A stretch of 64,000 bases of DNA from Candidatus Kurthia intestinigallinarum (GTDB lineage: Bacteria; Bacillota; Bacilli; Bacillales_A; Planococcaceae). This document shows, one piece after another, positions 45,100-53,609 of the stretch. The stretch lies in NCBI RefSeq assembly GCF_003991225.1, contig NZ_JTFC01000042.1:62001-126000 (forward strand). Direction: 5' to 3'. The position numbers were made by a program, and so were the translations under genes. The notes beneath the pieces were generated by a model that saw only the letters and a list, made by a program, of their open reading frames with translations, was not told the origin of the DNA and made no database searches. How positions within the stretch are numbered: the first letter of the stretch is position 1; each line of letters begins with the position of its first letter.

Positions 45100-46794
45100 A
45101 TGTCGAAAAAAGTTGTTGTGATTGGCGGCGTAGCAGGAGGAGCTTCTACTGCTGCACGTGTTCGTCGTTTAGATGAAAAAGCTGAGATTATTATGCTTGA
45201 AAAAGGTCCACATGTATCATTTTCTAATTGTTCATTACCGTTTCATTTAAGTGGAATTGTTGAGAATAGCGAAAAATTATTAATGATGGATCCGGTACAA
45301 TTTAAGAAAAAATACAATATTGATGCACGTGTTTTTCAAGAGGTAACACATATTGATAAAGTGAATAAAAAAGTGACAATACATAATCATGCAACAGGTG
45401 AAACAAGTGATGAGAGCTATGATGTGTTGGTGCTGTCTCCTGGTGCCAAACCAATCGTACCAGCGCTTCCGGGTATCGATGCGACACATGTTTTTACAGT
45501 GCGTAATGTCGTGGATATTGAACGCTTACAGCAGTATGTATCACAAGATACGATTGAAAATATCGCCGTTATCGGTGGTGGATTTATCGGTGTAGAAGTG
45601 GCAGAAAATCTACGCCTAGCGAATAAAAATGTTGCACTGATTGAATTTGCACCACAAGTAATGGCGCCATTTGATGACGATATGGTTCAAATCATTCATA
45701 AGGAGATGCTTGATAAAGGCATTGATTTACGTGTAGGAGATGGTCTTGCATCTATCGAGGACAAAACAGTTACATTGCAGTCAGGTAAGCAAGTAAAAGC
45801 GGATGCAGTCGTACTAGCCATTGGCGTTCGTCCAGATACTACTTTAGCAGAGGATGCGGGCTTAGATATTGGCGAAACGGGTGCCATTGTTGTCGATGGT
45901 AATTATGTTACAAGTGATCCATCGATTTATGCGGTAGGCGATGCGATTGAAGTATTCCACCAAATTTTGCATAAGAAAACACGTCTTGCGCTGGCAGGAC
46001 CAGCTCAAAAACAAGCGCGTGCAGCGGCAGACCACATGTACGGCATCACAAACCGTCACCGCGGTGTCATTGGTTCATCAAGCATTCAAATTTTTGATTA
46101 CGCATGTGCGACAACGGGCATCAATGAGCGCACAGCACGTGAAGCAGGTATGACAGTCGATAGCGTTTATGTTATTTCGCCTGATAAAGTGGGGTTAATG
46201 CCGAATAGTAATCCGCTTCATTTCAAATTAATTTTTGAAGTGCCAACAGGAAAGATTGTCGGTGCACAAGCAATTGGTAAAGGCAATGCGGACAAACGAA
46301 TTGATGTCATTGCGACGCTTATTTCATTTGGTGGCACAGTCGATGATTTAAAAGATTTAGAGTTATCGTATTCACCAATGTATGGCACAGCGAAAGATGT
46401 TGTGAATATGGCGGCACTCGTAGCGGATAATCTTTTAGCGGGGCGCTTCAAGCAAGTTCATGTGTCACAAACGCGTGAATTAGTAGAATCAGGGGCCTAT
46501 ATTGTCGATGTGCGTGAAGAGGCAGAATTAAAAAATGGCATGCTAAAAGGTGCATATAATATTCCTTTAAGCCAGTTACGTGAACGTATGGATGAAATTC
46601 CTCGCGATATTCCAGTTTATATTCACTGTCGTTCTGCACAACGAAGCTATAACGCAACGGTAGCGCTTCAAGGTGCTGGCTTTACAAATGTAAAAAATAT
46701 GGCAGGCTCATTCTTAGGCACATGCTTATATGAATATTTCCGTGATACAACAGAAGGTCGCGAGCCGATTGTAACGAACTATAACTTTAAATAA
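45100..46794 (+). CDS. CoA-disulfide/persulfide reductase with C-terminal rhodanese
   Basis: 564 residues. The FAD and NAD(P)H domains (1-330, GGVAGGASTAARVRRLD and IAVIGGGFIGVE) carry the single redox Cys44 in SFSNCSLP, the mark of CoADR-type enzymes. A dimerisation domain (about 330-450) and a rhodanese domain (about 460-555, active loop HCRSAQRS, Cys about 510) follow. Such fusions reduce CoA persulfide or polysulfide to release sulfide. The shared operator links it with the yrk operon in reactive-sulfur handling. Confidence 0.92.
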   Translation: MSKKVVVIGGVAGGASTAARVRRLDEKAEIIMLEKGPHVSFSNCSLPFHLSGIVENSEKLLMMDPVQFKKKYNIDARVFQEVTHIDKVNKKVTIHNHATGETSDESYDVLVLSPGAKPIVPALPGIDATHVFTVRNVVDIERLQQYVSQDTIENIAVIGGGFIGVEVAENLRLANKNVALIEFAPQVMAPFDDDMVQIIHKEMLDKGIDLRVGDGLASIEDKTVTLQSGKQVKADAVVLAIGVRPDTTLAEDAGLDIGETGAIVVDGNYVTSDPSIYAVGDAIEVFHQILHKKTRLALAGPAQKQARAAADHMYGITNRHRGVIGSSSIQIFDYACATTGINERTAREAGMTVDSVYVISPDKVGLMPNSNPLHFKLIFEVPTGKIVGAQAIGKGNADKRIDVIATLISFGGTVDDLKDLELSYSPMYGTAKDVVNMAALVADNLLAGRFKQVHVSQTRELVESGAYIVDVREEAELKNGMLKGAYNIPLSQLRERMDEIPRDIPVYIHCRSAQRSYNATVALQGAGFTNVKNMAGSFLGTCLYEYFRDTTEGREPIVTNYNFK

Positions 46795-46809
46795 TACCTA
46801 TAAGGGTAT
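46794..46809 (+). promoter_or_regulatory. CstR-like operator at the end of the reductase gene
   Basis: ATACC-TATAAG-GGTAT starts at the last base of the stop codon. No promoter or new gene follows before the terminator, so its use is unclear. Confidence 0.5.
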
Positions 46810-46845
46810 AAAAGGTCTTTCTTTTTGCAAAAGAAAGGCCTTTTT
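46810..46845 (+). terminator. intrinsic terminator of the reductase gene
   Basis: Stem AAAAGGTCTTTCTTTT / AAAAGAAAGGCCTTTT with one G-U pair, ending in TTTTT. Confidence 0.9.
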
Positions 46846-46875
46846 ATTATGCTTCAAAAATATTTTTTATGAATG

Positions 46876-46890
46876 ATGAAAGCGCTTTAG
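46876..46890. promoter_or_regulatory. catabolite-responsive element (cre)
   Basis: ATGAAAGCGCTTTAG is very close to the CcpA site consensus WTGNAANCGNWNNCW. It lies about 47 bases before the -35 box of the proline dehydrogenase gene, so CcpA control of proline catabolism is likely. Confidence 0.7.
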
Positions 46891-46936
46891 TGAACGTTTT
46901 TCTGTGATAAACGAGAAAAAGTAGAAAAAATAATAG

Positions 46937-46965
46937 TTGCAAAAATAAAAAAAACGTTTTATGCT
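46937..46965 (+). promoter_or_regulatory. possible SigA promoter of the proline dehydrogenase gene
   Basis: TTGCAA, 17 bases and TATGCT, 32 bases before the start codon. Confidence 0.5.
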
Positions 46966-46996
46966 TCAAATCAAATAATGCAAGGGGGTTTGGGCA

Positions 46997-47974
46997 ATGG
47001 CTGAACTACTAAAAAATTTCTTTTTGACACTATCAAATAGTCGTACGCTAAATGCAGGGGCACAAAAATTTGGATTGAAATTAGGTGCACAATCTGTCGT
47101 GGCGGGGACAAATATTGACGAGGCAATCGAGACGATTCGTCATTTGAATGAGCAAGGCATCGAAGCAACAATTGATAATTTAGGGGAATTTGTACATGAC
47201 CGCGCTGAAGCAACAGCAGCAAAAGAGCAAATTTTAGCAGTCGTAGAAGCGATTCATGTGAGTGGTGTTCAATCCCATATTTCGATTAAGCCATCACAGG
47301 TGGGTCTGGATATTGATTATGATTTTTGCTTAGAGAATGTATTAGAAATTGCTGAAAAAGCGTATGAGTATGGTATTTTTATTAACTTAGATCAAGAAAA
47401 TTATTCACGCTTACATCCGACATTTTCGATTTTAGAAGCGGTCCATGCCAAATACCCAGGTATCGTTGGTACAGTAATTCAAGCGTATTTCCACGAGGCG
47501 ATGGATAATTTAGAAAAATACAGTGATTATCGATTACGCATTGTAAAGGGTGCGTATAAGGAGCCAGCAGATGTGGCCTATACAGACAAGGCAGACATTG
47601 ATGCAAACTATGTAAAACTTTTAGAATATAGTTTACTGCATGCAAAATATACATCGGTTGCGACACATGATCATACGATTATTGCGCATATTAAAAAATT
47701 TGTTAAAGAGCATGATATTTCGAATGATAAATTTGAATTCCAAATGCTCTATGGTTTCCGTTCAGATATGCAAAAGGAATTGGCAAAAGAAGGGTATCAC
47801 TTCACAACATATGTACCGTTTGGCGAAGATTGGTACGGCTACTTTATGCGCCGTCTAGCAGAGCGTCCACAAAATTTAGCGCTTGTAACGAAGCAAGTGT
47901 TCAACAAAAAAACAAATACGCTACTTGGTTTAGCAGCAGGGGCTTTCTTAATCGGTCGCCTTTCAAAACGTTAA
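46997..47974 (+). CDS. proline dehydrogenase
   Basis: 325 residues, the single-domain PRODH barrel of Gram-positive bacteria. Family blocks include GIEATIDNLGEFV, HISIKPSQVGLD, the FAD-contacting RIVKGAYKEP and the late YVPFGEDWYGYFMRRLAERP. It oxidises proline to pyrroline-5-carboxylate with FAD and passes electrons to the membrane. The next gene completes the pathway to glutamate, although a terminator separates them. GGGGG ribosome site. Confidence 0.95.
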   Translation: MAELLKNFFLTLSNSRTLNAGAQKFGLKLGAQSVVAGTNIDEAIETIRHLNEQGIEATIDNLGEFVHDRAEATAAKEQILAVVEAIHVSGVQSHISIKPSQVGLDIDYDFCLENVLEIAEKAYEYGIFINLDQENYSRLHPTFSILEAVHAKYPGIVGTVIQAYFHEAMDNLEKYSDYRLRIVKGAYKEPADVAYTDKADIDANYVKLLEYSLLHAKYTSVATHDHTIIAHIKKFVKEHDISNDKFEFQMLYGFRSDMQKELAKEGYHFTTYVPFGEDWYGYFMRRLAERPQNLALVTKQVFNKKTNTLLGLAAGAFLIGRLSKR

Positions 47975-47980
47975 AGCATG

Positions 47981-48017
47981 AAAGAAGTCAGGGAATGGAT
48001 TCCTTGGCTTCTTTTTT
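47981..48017 (+). terminator. intrinsic terminator between the two proline genes
   Basis: Stem AAAGAAGTCAGGGAAT / ATTCCTTGGCTTCTTT with small mismatches and a T run. Confidence 0.85.
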
Positions 48018-48080
48018 TACGCGTAAATGTTGTTTGGGGCAATTAAATTCTCGAAAAAACAAAAAAATCGTATAAAACAG

Positions 48081-48110
48081 TTGCTTTGTAAAATAATTAT
48101 GCACTATAAT
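48081..48110 (+). promoter_or_regulatory. SigA-type promoter of the P5C dehydrogenase gene
   Basis: TTGCTT, 18 bases and a perfect TATAAT, 60 bases before the start codon. Confidence 0.75.
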
Positions 48111-48170
48111 AAAAATGTAAAATATAAATGTGCAAAATATTTTGGCACTTTCACCGAGGAGGATTTATTG

Positions 48171-49736
48171 ATGATTGATGTAAAAAACTTACCAGACTAC
48201 GTAACAGAACCATTAACAGATTTTTCGAAAGAGGAAAATGTAACGGCTTACAAAGCAGCACTTGAAAAAGTGAAAGCGACGCTTGGCACAGACTATCCGT
48301 TAATTATTGGTGGCGAACGTGTTACAACGGATGGCAAAATTACGTCTTATAACCCAGCGCATAAAACACAAGTTGTAGGGACGGTGTCAAAATCAACAAA
48401 AGAATTAGCGGAACGTGCGATGCAGGTCGCAGATGCAAAATTCGATGAGTGGAGTAAAACCCCAGCGGAAGAGCGCGCGGCGATTTTATTACGAGCAGCA
48501 GAAATTACGAAGGAACGTCGCCATGAAATGTCAGCGATGATGACGCTAGAAGCAGGCAAGCCATGGATTGAAGCGGATGCGGATACAGCAGAAGCGATTG
48601 ACTTTATGGAATATTATGCGCGTCAAATGCTGGAGCTAAAAGATGGCAAGCCAGTCAACTCACGTGACGGTGAGAAAAATACATTCGAATACCGTTCACT
48701 TGGTGTCGGTGTGATCATCTCACCTTGGAATTTCCCATTTGCGATTATGGCGGGTACAACGGTTGCAGCTGCAGTTGCAGGGAATACGGTGTTATTAAAA
48801 CCAGCGTCAACAACGCCAGTGATTGCTTATAAATTTATGGAAATTTTAGAGGAGGCTGGTCTTCCGGCCGGCGTTGTCAACTACATTCCAGGGCCTGGCG
48901 GTGAGGTGGGTGACTACTTAGTTGACCATCCACGTACACGCTTTGTATCCTTCACGGGTTCTCGTGATGTCGGCTTACGCATTAACGAGCGCGCATCAAA
49001 AGTAAATGAAGGTCAAATTTGGATCAAACGTGTCATTGCAGAAATGGGCGGAAAAGATACGATTGTGGTCGACAAAGAGGCGGATTTAGATTTAGCAGCT
49101 GAATCTATTGTGAAATCAGCATTTGGTTTTTCTGGTCAAAAATGTTCAGCTTGTTCACGTGCGGTGATCGTAGAGGATGTGTACGATGAGGTACTTGAAA
49201 AAGTGGTGAAATTAACGAATGACTTAACAATCGGGGATCCACAAGACTTCTCAAACTTCATGGCAACCGTTATTGACGAGGCTGCATTCAAAAAAATTAC
49301 AAGCTACTTCGATGTAGCGAAAGAAGAAGGTCGCATCGTTGCTGGTGGGACAGCGGATGATTCAACAGGTTACTTCGTCAACCCAACAGTTGTCGCAGAT
49401 GTTGCACCAAACGCACGCTTAATGCAGGAAGAAATCTTCGGTCCAATCGTTGCTTTCTCAAAAGCAAAAGATTTTAATGAAGCATTAGACATCGCAAACA
49501 ACACAGAATACGGCTTAACAGGTGCTGTTATTTCAGACAACGAAGACCATATTGCACAGGCAAAACAAGATTTCTTCGTTGGGAACCTATATATCAACCG
49601 TGGCTGTACAGGTGCCATCGTTGGCTACCAACCATTTGGTGGCTACAATATGTCCGGCACTTGCTCAAAAGCAGGTGGCCCAGACTTTATCGGTCTGCAT
49701 CTACAATCAAAATCAATTTCAACTGCATTACGCTAA
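48171..49736 (+). CDS. pruA: L-glutamate gamma-semialdehyde (P5C) dehydrogenase
   Basis: 521 residues, aldehyde dehydrogenase fold. The catalytic Cys lies in GQKCSACSR (about 325) and the general-base Glu in EMGGKD (about 291), with the NAD-binding SPWNFPF and FTGSRDVG. The size matches RocA/PutC of bacilli. It makes glutamate from the product of proline dehydrogenase. A longer frame runs from 48027, but ATG 48171 is eight bases after GAGGAGG. Confidence 0.95.
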   Translation: MIDVKNLPDYVTEPLTDFSKEENVTAYKAALEKVKATLGTDYPLIIGGERVTTDGKITSYNPAHKTQVVGTVSKSTKELAERAMQVADAKFDEWSKTPAEERAAILLRAAEITKERRHEMSAMMTLEAGKPWIEADADTAEAIDFMEYYARQMLELKDGKPVNSRDGEKNTFEYRSLGVGVIISPWNFPFAIMAGTTVAAAVAGNTVLLKPASTTPVIAYKFMEILEEAGLPAGVVNYIPGPGGEVGDYLVDHPRTRFVSFTGSRDVGLRINERASKVNEGQIWIKRVIAEMGGKDTIVVDKEADLDLAAESIVKSAFGFSGQKCSACSRAVIVEDVYDEVLEKVVKLTNDLTIGDPQDFSNFMATVIDEAAFKKITSYFDVAKEEGRIVAGGTADDSTGYFVNPTVVADVAPNARLMQEEIFGPIVAFSKAKDFNEALDIANNTEYGLTGAVISDNEDHIAQAKQDFFVGNLYINRGCTGAIVGYQPFGGYNMSGTCSKAGGPDFIGLHLQSKSISTALR

Positions 49737-49801
49737 TATAATAGAAGAAAGTCCATTTTTTAATCGATAATAGATGCCAACAATATCGCTTACACGACTA
49801 A

Positions 49802-49837
49802 AGAGAACCCGTATGATTCGACGGGTTCTCTTTTTTA
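49802..49837 (+). terminator. intrinsic terminator of the P5C dehydrogenase gene
   Basis: Perfect 11-base stem AGAGAACCCGT / ACGGGTTCTCT followed by six T. Confidence 0.92.
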
Positions 49838-49941
49838 ATAGTATGACTTGTTGATATTTTTTAGAATGCCATTGCGTCATATCACCATGTCTTTATTTTT
49901 GTAGAAGTAACGAATTTTTTCGTTTTGAAAGGCTGTGGTAG

Positions 49942-50143
49942 CTATTTTTTTAAGAAGATAAAATGTGTAAATGTTTCGGCGAAATCTTTGCTAACGTTCA
50001 TTTCAGCGTAAGAATTTACGAATGAAGTATTGTATTTTTTATAAATGGTACTACGGTTTATCGTGCCGTATTTTTCCCAGTCCTTCATCGTGTTGCCTTT
50101 TAAGAATGCCTTATAAAAATGATGTAGCAATGAATTTTTTCAT
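49942..50143 (-). pseudogene. remnant of a secreted zinc-peptidase-like gene
   Basis: The region 49737-50399 has no intact gene. On the minus strand an ATG at 50143 begins MKKFIATSFL then a stop, while a shifted frame continues FLKGNTMKDWEKYG and ends SFVNSYAEMNVSKDFAETFT. That last block resembles the end of zinc-dependent peptidases (YAxxNxxEDFAETF). The middle with the HExxH site is absent and there is no ribosome site, so this looks like a gene that lost its core. The family call is tentative. Confidence 0.45.
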
Positions 50144-50399
50144 ATGTTTACTATAGAACCTAAGATATTTAGGCTAAAAATAGTAAAATTTTTATGTTGA
50201 ATACAAGCAAATACTCTATCGTATATAAGTCTATACAATAAATACTAAGTACTTACAGCATATTTATTATATTTCAAATATGTAAAAATTCTTAAATTTT
50301 TAAAAGCAATTGCTTGAATTTTGAGCGATTTGGGAACAATATAAGTATAAGAGCAGTCAAAACTACATAGGTAAGGAATCGCTTGAGAGGGGGATGCAA

Positions 50400-50711
50400 A
50401 TGCTACTTAGCATATTGATTACAGCAATTACGTTGCTACTTGTCATCCAAATTTTTAGAAAACGTACAATCATTAAGCAACTTACGCACAAGGAACGTTA
50501 TTTAGCTCTAACTTCATATTGTGGATTATTTACACTCATGATCATCGGCTATCATTTTCTTGATAAGTGGATTATGATCTTAGATGTAACGAAATTTATT
50601 CGGAGTGTTGTGTTTTTTGTTTATTGCTTTATTACCGTTTGCTTGATTGCGGTACTTTTAGAGCGTATGTTACCGAAAAAACTATTATCTGTGTTGATTA
50701 AACAACATTAA
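50400..50711 (+). CDS. small membrane protein
   Basis: 103 residues with three membrane helices (about 2-18, 38-57, 66-90) and a basic C-terminus. No family recognised. ATG 50394 is almost touching the GAGAGGGGG site; 50400 is seven bases away and is preferred. Confidence 0.6.
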   Translation: MLLSILITAITLLLVIQIFRKRTIIKQLTHKERYLALTSYCGLFTLMIIGYHFLDKWIMILDVTKFIRSVVFFVYCFITVCLIAVLLERMLPKKLLSVLIKQH

Positions 50712-50734
50712 AGCGGAATGCTTTCTATCATAGT

Positions 50735-50775
50735 GAAACCCTATATTACATAAAAATGTAATATGGGGTTTTTTT
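50735..50775 (+). terminator. intrinsic terminator
   Basis: Stem AAACCCTATATTACAT / ATGTAATATGGGGTTT with a AAAA loop and T run. Confidence 0.9.
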
Positions 50776-50846
50776 CTATATTATTCATTATTTTACGCTT
50801 TCATGTATGGATAATTGGTATACTTAGGAACTAAGGGGGGATGGGT

Positions 50847-52016
50847 ATGACATGGCGTCATTTTGGTGTAGTCGTAGGGGGAATTTTGTTACTTGTCATT
50901 GCGATGGGCATTAGCCGCTTCGCGTTTACGCCGATTTTACCGTATATGCGACAAGATGTCGGCTTTTCATTTCAGGAAGCGAGTTATTTAGCTTCTAGCA
51001 ATTATATTGGTTATTTTATCGGAGCCATTTGGGCAGGCTTTTTATACAAACGACGTAAGGTCATTTTAATTTGGAGCGTCGTTATCAACGTGCTATCTGT
51101 CTTATTGATGGGAATTGTAGATTTCTTTACGGTATGGTTAGTATTACGCTTAATTGCAGGCATTACTGGGGGCTTAATTTTTGTCTTAACATCAAGCGTC
51201 ATCATGGATTATTTAGCACATCATGCACTCGCAAAATGGTCAGGCTACTTATTTAGTGGCATTGGTCTCGGCATTGCATTATCCGGCTTAATCGTGCCAT
51301 TTTTAGCGGAACGTGTGCTATGGACGGGAGCATGGATTGGTCTAGGCATCCTATCAGCCATTTTCGTAGTATGTATTCATGTATTATGGCGTCCAGTTGA
51401 AGTGCCCGAGCTGAAAAAGATTGAAAAAACAGCCGACACGCGCGTTGTGAAGGGCTTTATGCTGTGGCTTATTGTAGCATATGGCTTTGAGGGGCTCGGC
51501 TATATTATTACCGGCACTTTTCTAGTGGATATTATTCATCATATTCCAGCGCTAATGGACTATGCTGGCTATAGCTGGGTTGTTGTTGGCTTAGCGGCAG
51601 TACCATCTGCGCCAATTTGGACTGTATTACTTGAAAAAACATCGGCCATTACGTTACTAGTTAGCGCGTATAGTTTACAAATTATCGGCATCCTGTTACC
51701 GGTGTTTTCACAAACCGTTTCAAGTGTACTACTCTCTTCTTTTTTATACGGCTTAACGTTTGTTGGCATCGTCACGCTAACGACTGCGTATGCGCGAAAA
51801 CGTTATCCACAGCAAAGTGGGGTCGTTGTCTCGTTATTGACGAGCGTCTATGCATTTGGTCAAATTATTGGGCCACTTTTTGCGGGGGAAATTGTATCAA
51901 TTTATCATGATCAATTAGCAGCGCTTGCATTTGCGGGCGTAATGGTGACAGTTGCACTTATTATTTTATGTGTTGGGCGCATGCTCACCGTACGACAAGA
52001 GGGATTGAGCGAATAA
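50847..52016 (+). CDS. MFS transporter of the YbfB/YjiJ group
   Basis: 389 residues, twelve membrane helices. The start GMSRFAFTPILPYM-like stretch (here MGISRFAFTPILPYM) and the glycine-rich SSNYIGYFIGAIWAG loop are those of the YbfB/YjiJ MFS group. The substrate is unknown. ATG 50841 is directly after the AAGGGGGG site, so 50847 is a better start. Its stop is followed at once by copy B of the intergenic element. Confidence 0.88.
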   Translation: MTWRHFGVVVGGILLLVIAMGISRFAFTPILPYMRQDVGFSFQEASYLASSNYIGYFIGAIWAGFLYKRRKVILIWSVVINVLSVLLMGIVDFFTVWLVLRLIAGITGGLIFVLTSSVIMDYLAHHALAKWSGYLFSGIGLGIALSGLIVPFLAERVLWTGAWIGLGILSAIFVVCIHVLWRPVEVPELKKIEKTADTRVVKGFMLWLIVAYGFEGLGYIITGTFLVDIIHHIPALMDYAGYSWVVVGLAAVPSAPIWTVLLEKTSAITLLVSAYSLQIIGILLPVFSQTVSSVLLSSFLYGLTFVGIVTLTTAYARKRYPQQSGVVVSLLTSVYAFGQIIGPLFAGEIVSIYHDQLAALAFAGVMVTVALIILCVGRMLTVRQEGLSE

Positions 52017-52027
52017 TTAGCATAAGA

Positions 52028-52168
52028 AAAAGAGGCTTTGACATACGTGTAGAAACAGCCTTTCCTATGAGCATAAGAAAAACCGGAATCGCGCGGTGGT
52101 GCGGTTCCGGTTTTTCGTTGCGAACGCTAAAAAAGGAACATGACGTGTTTTGCCTCAGTCTCTTTTTT
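52028..52168 (+). repeat. intergenic hairpin element, copy B
   Basis: About 140 bp matching copy A block for block: AGAGGCTTTGACATACGTGT, CCTATGAGCATAAG, the hairpin AAAACCGGAATCGC / GCGGTTCCGGTTTT (52078-52115), CGTTGCGAACGCTAAAAAAG, GAACATGACGT and TCAGTCTCTTT. It separates the convergent MFS and DinB genes and ends two bases before the DinB stop. Confidence 0.85.
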
Positions 52169-52169
52169 A

Positions 52170-52646
52170 TTAGCGCTGCATTTCTTGTGTAGGGCCCATT
52201 ACTGGAGGAACTGTAAGCCCTGCTTGGCGTAATAAAACCGTCATTTGACCACGGTGATGTGTTTGGTGGTCGATGAACATGCGCAGTACCGCGCCACGAG
52301 GAGCATTTCCTTGAATAAATGGTACTTCCTCAAGTAATGCTTCATCTGTAAGTGTGTCTGCTTTTTCAGTAATCTCTGCTGCAATTTGCTCGTAAGCGGC
52401 TACGATTTTTGCGGCTTCTGTAGGAACTTCTTGTGGGTTGCCTACAGATGTTAATTGTAGTCCAGCAACTTGTCCGACGAAGAACATAGGGGCAGTAGCT
52501 AAATGCCAGCCTAACCAACCTAATGTGCTATGACCTTCAACAATTGCTTGGTTTAATGTGTCATCAGTTAAAGCACCTAATACCATTTTTGTGCCACCGG
52601 CGGCATGTGCCCAGTCTTGTTTGAAATCTTCCATTTTGCGATACAT
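52170..52646 (-). CDS. DinB-family protein
   Basis: 158 residues, a four-helix bundle with the metal-binding histidines of the DinB/YfiT group: LGWHLATAP and the closing DHQTHHRGQM. Members are thiol transferases or damage-inducible proteins of unclear reaction. The frame extends to 52721, but ATG 52646 has AAGGAG at the right distance. Confidence 0.88.
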   Translation of the reverse strand: MYRKMEDFKQDWAHAAGGTKMVLGALTDDTLNQAIVEGHSTLGWLGWHLATAPMFFVGQVAGLQLTSVGNPQEVPTEAAKIVAAYEQIAAEITEKADTLTDEALLEEVPFIQGNAPRGAVLRMFIDHQTHHRGQMTVLLRQAGLTVPPVMGPTQEMQR

Positions 52647-52840
52647 TGTAACACGCTCCTTTTCGTTATTATTATGCCATAATTTATCAGGCGTATTCAA
52701 TTGGAATGCCTGTAATCGCAACCCTTTAATAGAGAGAAAATGCGATAATTTATAAAAAAATAGGAAAATAAGACGATAATATTTATGATGTTTGTAAATC
52801 GAAAGAAGTGGTTAAAGTAAGGATGAGGAGGTATAGGGAC

Positions 52841-53596
52841 ATGACTGTCAACGGGTTATTACAACAATATAGTGAATGGGTGCTTGAAGACCGCCTACGT
52901 CATGCTACGATGGTATTTTGTGGCTACGCAAAGGACATGCTTGAGCCGATTGAGCAGCTTTTAACGTATAGCTTTCGTGAGCAGGAACGCCAAACGTGGT
53001 TGGATGCCTTTCAGACACTGCGAACAAATGTCGCCAAACTGGACCATGTCGCAGATTATGATGATGAAAAATATGTTCATTTAATTAAACAACTGCGACA
53101 AGAAGGAGCCTCATTACGCATATTAAATCATATACAGCGCGAGCATCAGCGCTTTTTAGATGTTATGACAAAGGAGTTACTCGCGCCGTTATATGAGCCG
53201 CTTGAACGATTAGCTAGTTTAGCTGATTTTGATTTTGAAGAGCTACAAGCCATCGAGGTCATTCGCCGCTTTAGTTATAAACCGATTGAAATTATTGACC
53301 AATTCGATTATTTTTCAGAAAGTCTGAGCGGGACGAGCATTAAAGCAGCAACACTTGCGCAGTTAACATTATTAATTGCACAGTTAATTGAGCAGCTCGC
53401 GCATTTTAATGTTTATGAGCTAGATGTGTTACATAAGGAATTAGATGGTGAATATATGGTGAGTATCGGCGCGATGCCGTGCAGTCTCGCGCCTGATGTA
53501 GCGCGCCATCATGTATGCAAAGTATTCGAGCGAGGATTTTATATAAAAGAGACGAATGACGTGTTGCGCGAAGCAAAAGTGATGACCGTCATGTAA
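52841..53596 (+). CDS. unknown helical protein paired with an Hsp70 paralogue
   Basis: 251 residues, strongly helical, no signal or membrane segment, no domain I recognise. It starts eight bases behind GAGGAGGT and ends 13 bp before the Hsp70-like gene, with that gene's ribosome site in the gap, so the two form an operon. A co-chaperone, nucleotide-exchange factor or substrate of the Hsp70 would fit, but there is no J-domain HPD motif and no GrpE likeness. Confidence 0.55.
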   Translation: MTVNGLLQQYSEWVLEDRLRHATMVFCGYAKDMLEPIEQLLTYSFREQERQTWLDAFQTLRTNVAKLDHVADYDDEKYVHLIKQLRQEGASLRILNHIQREHQRFLDVMTKELLAPLYEPLERLASLADFDFEELQAIEVIRRFSYKPIEIIDQFDYFSESLSGTSIKAATLAQLTLLIAQLIEQLAHFNVYELDVLHKELDGEYMVSIGAMPCSLAPDVARHHVCKVFERGFYIKETNDVLREAKVMTVM

Positions 53597-53609
53597 CGGA
53601 GGAGAGCAT

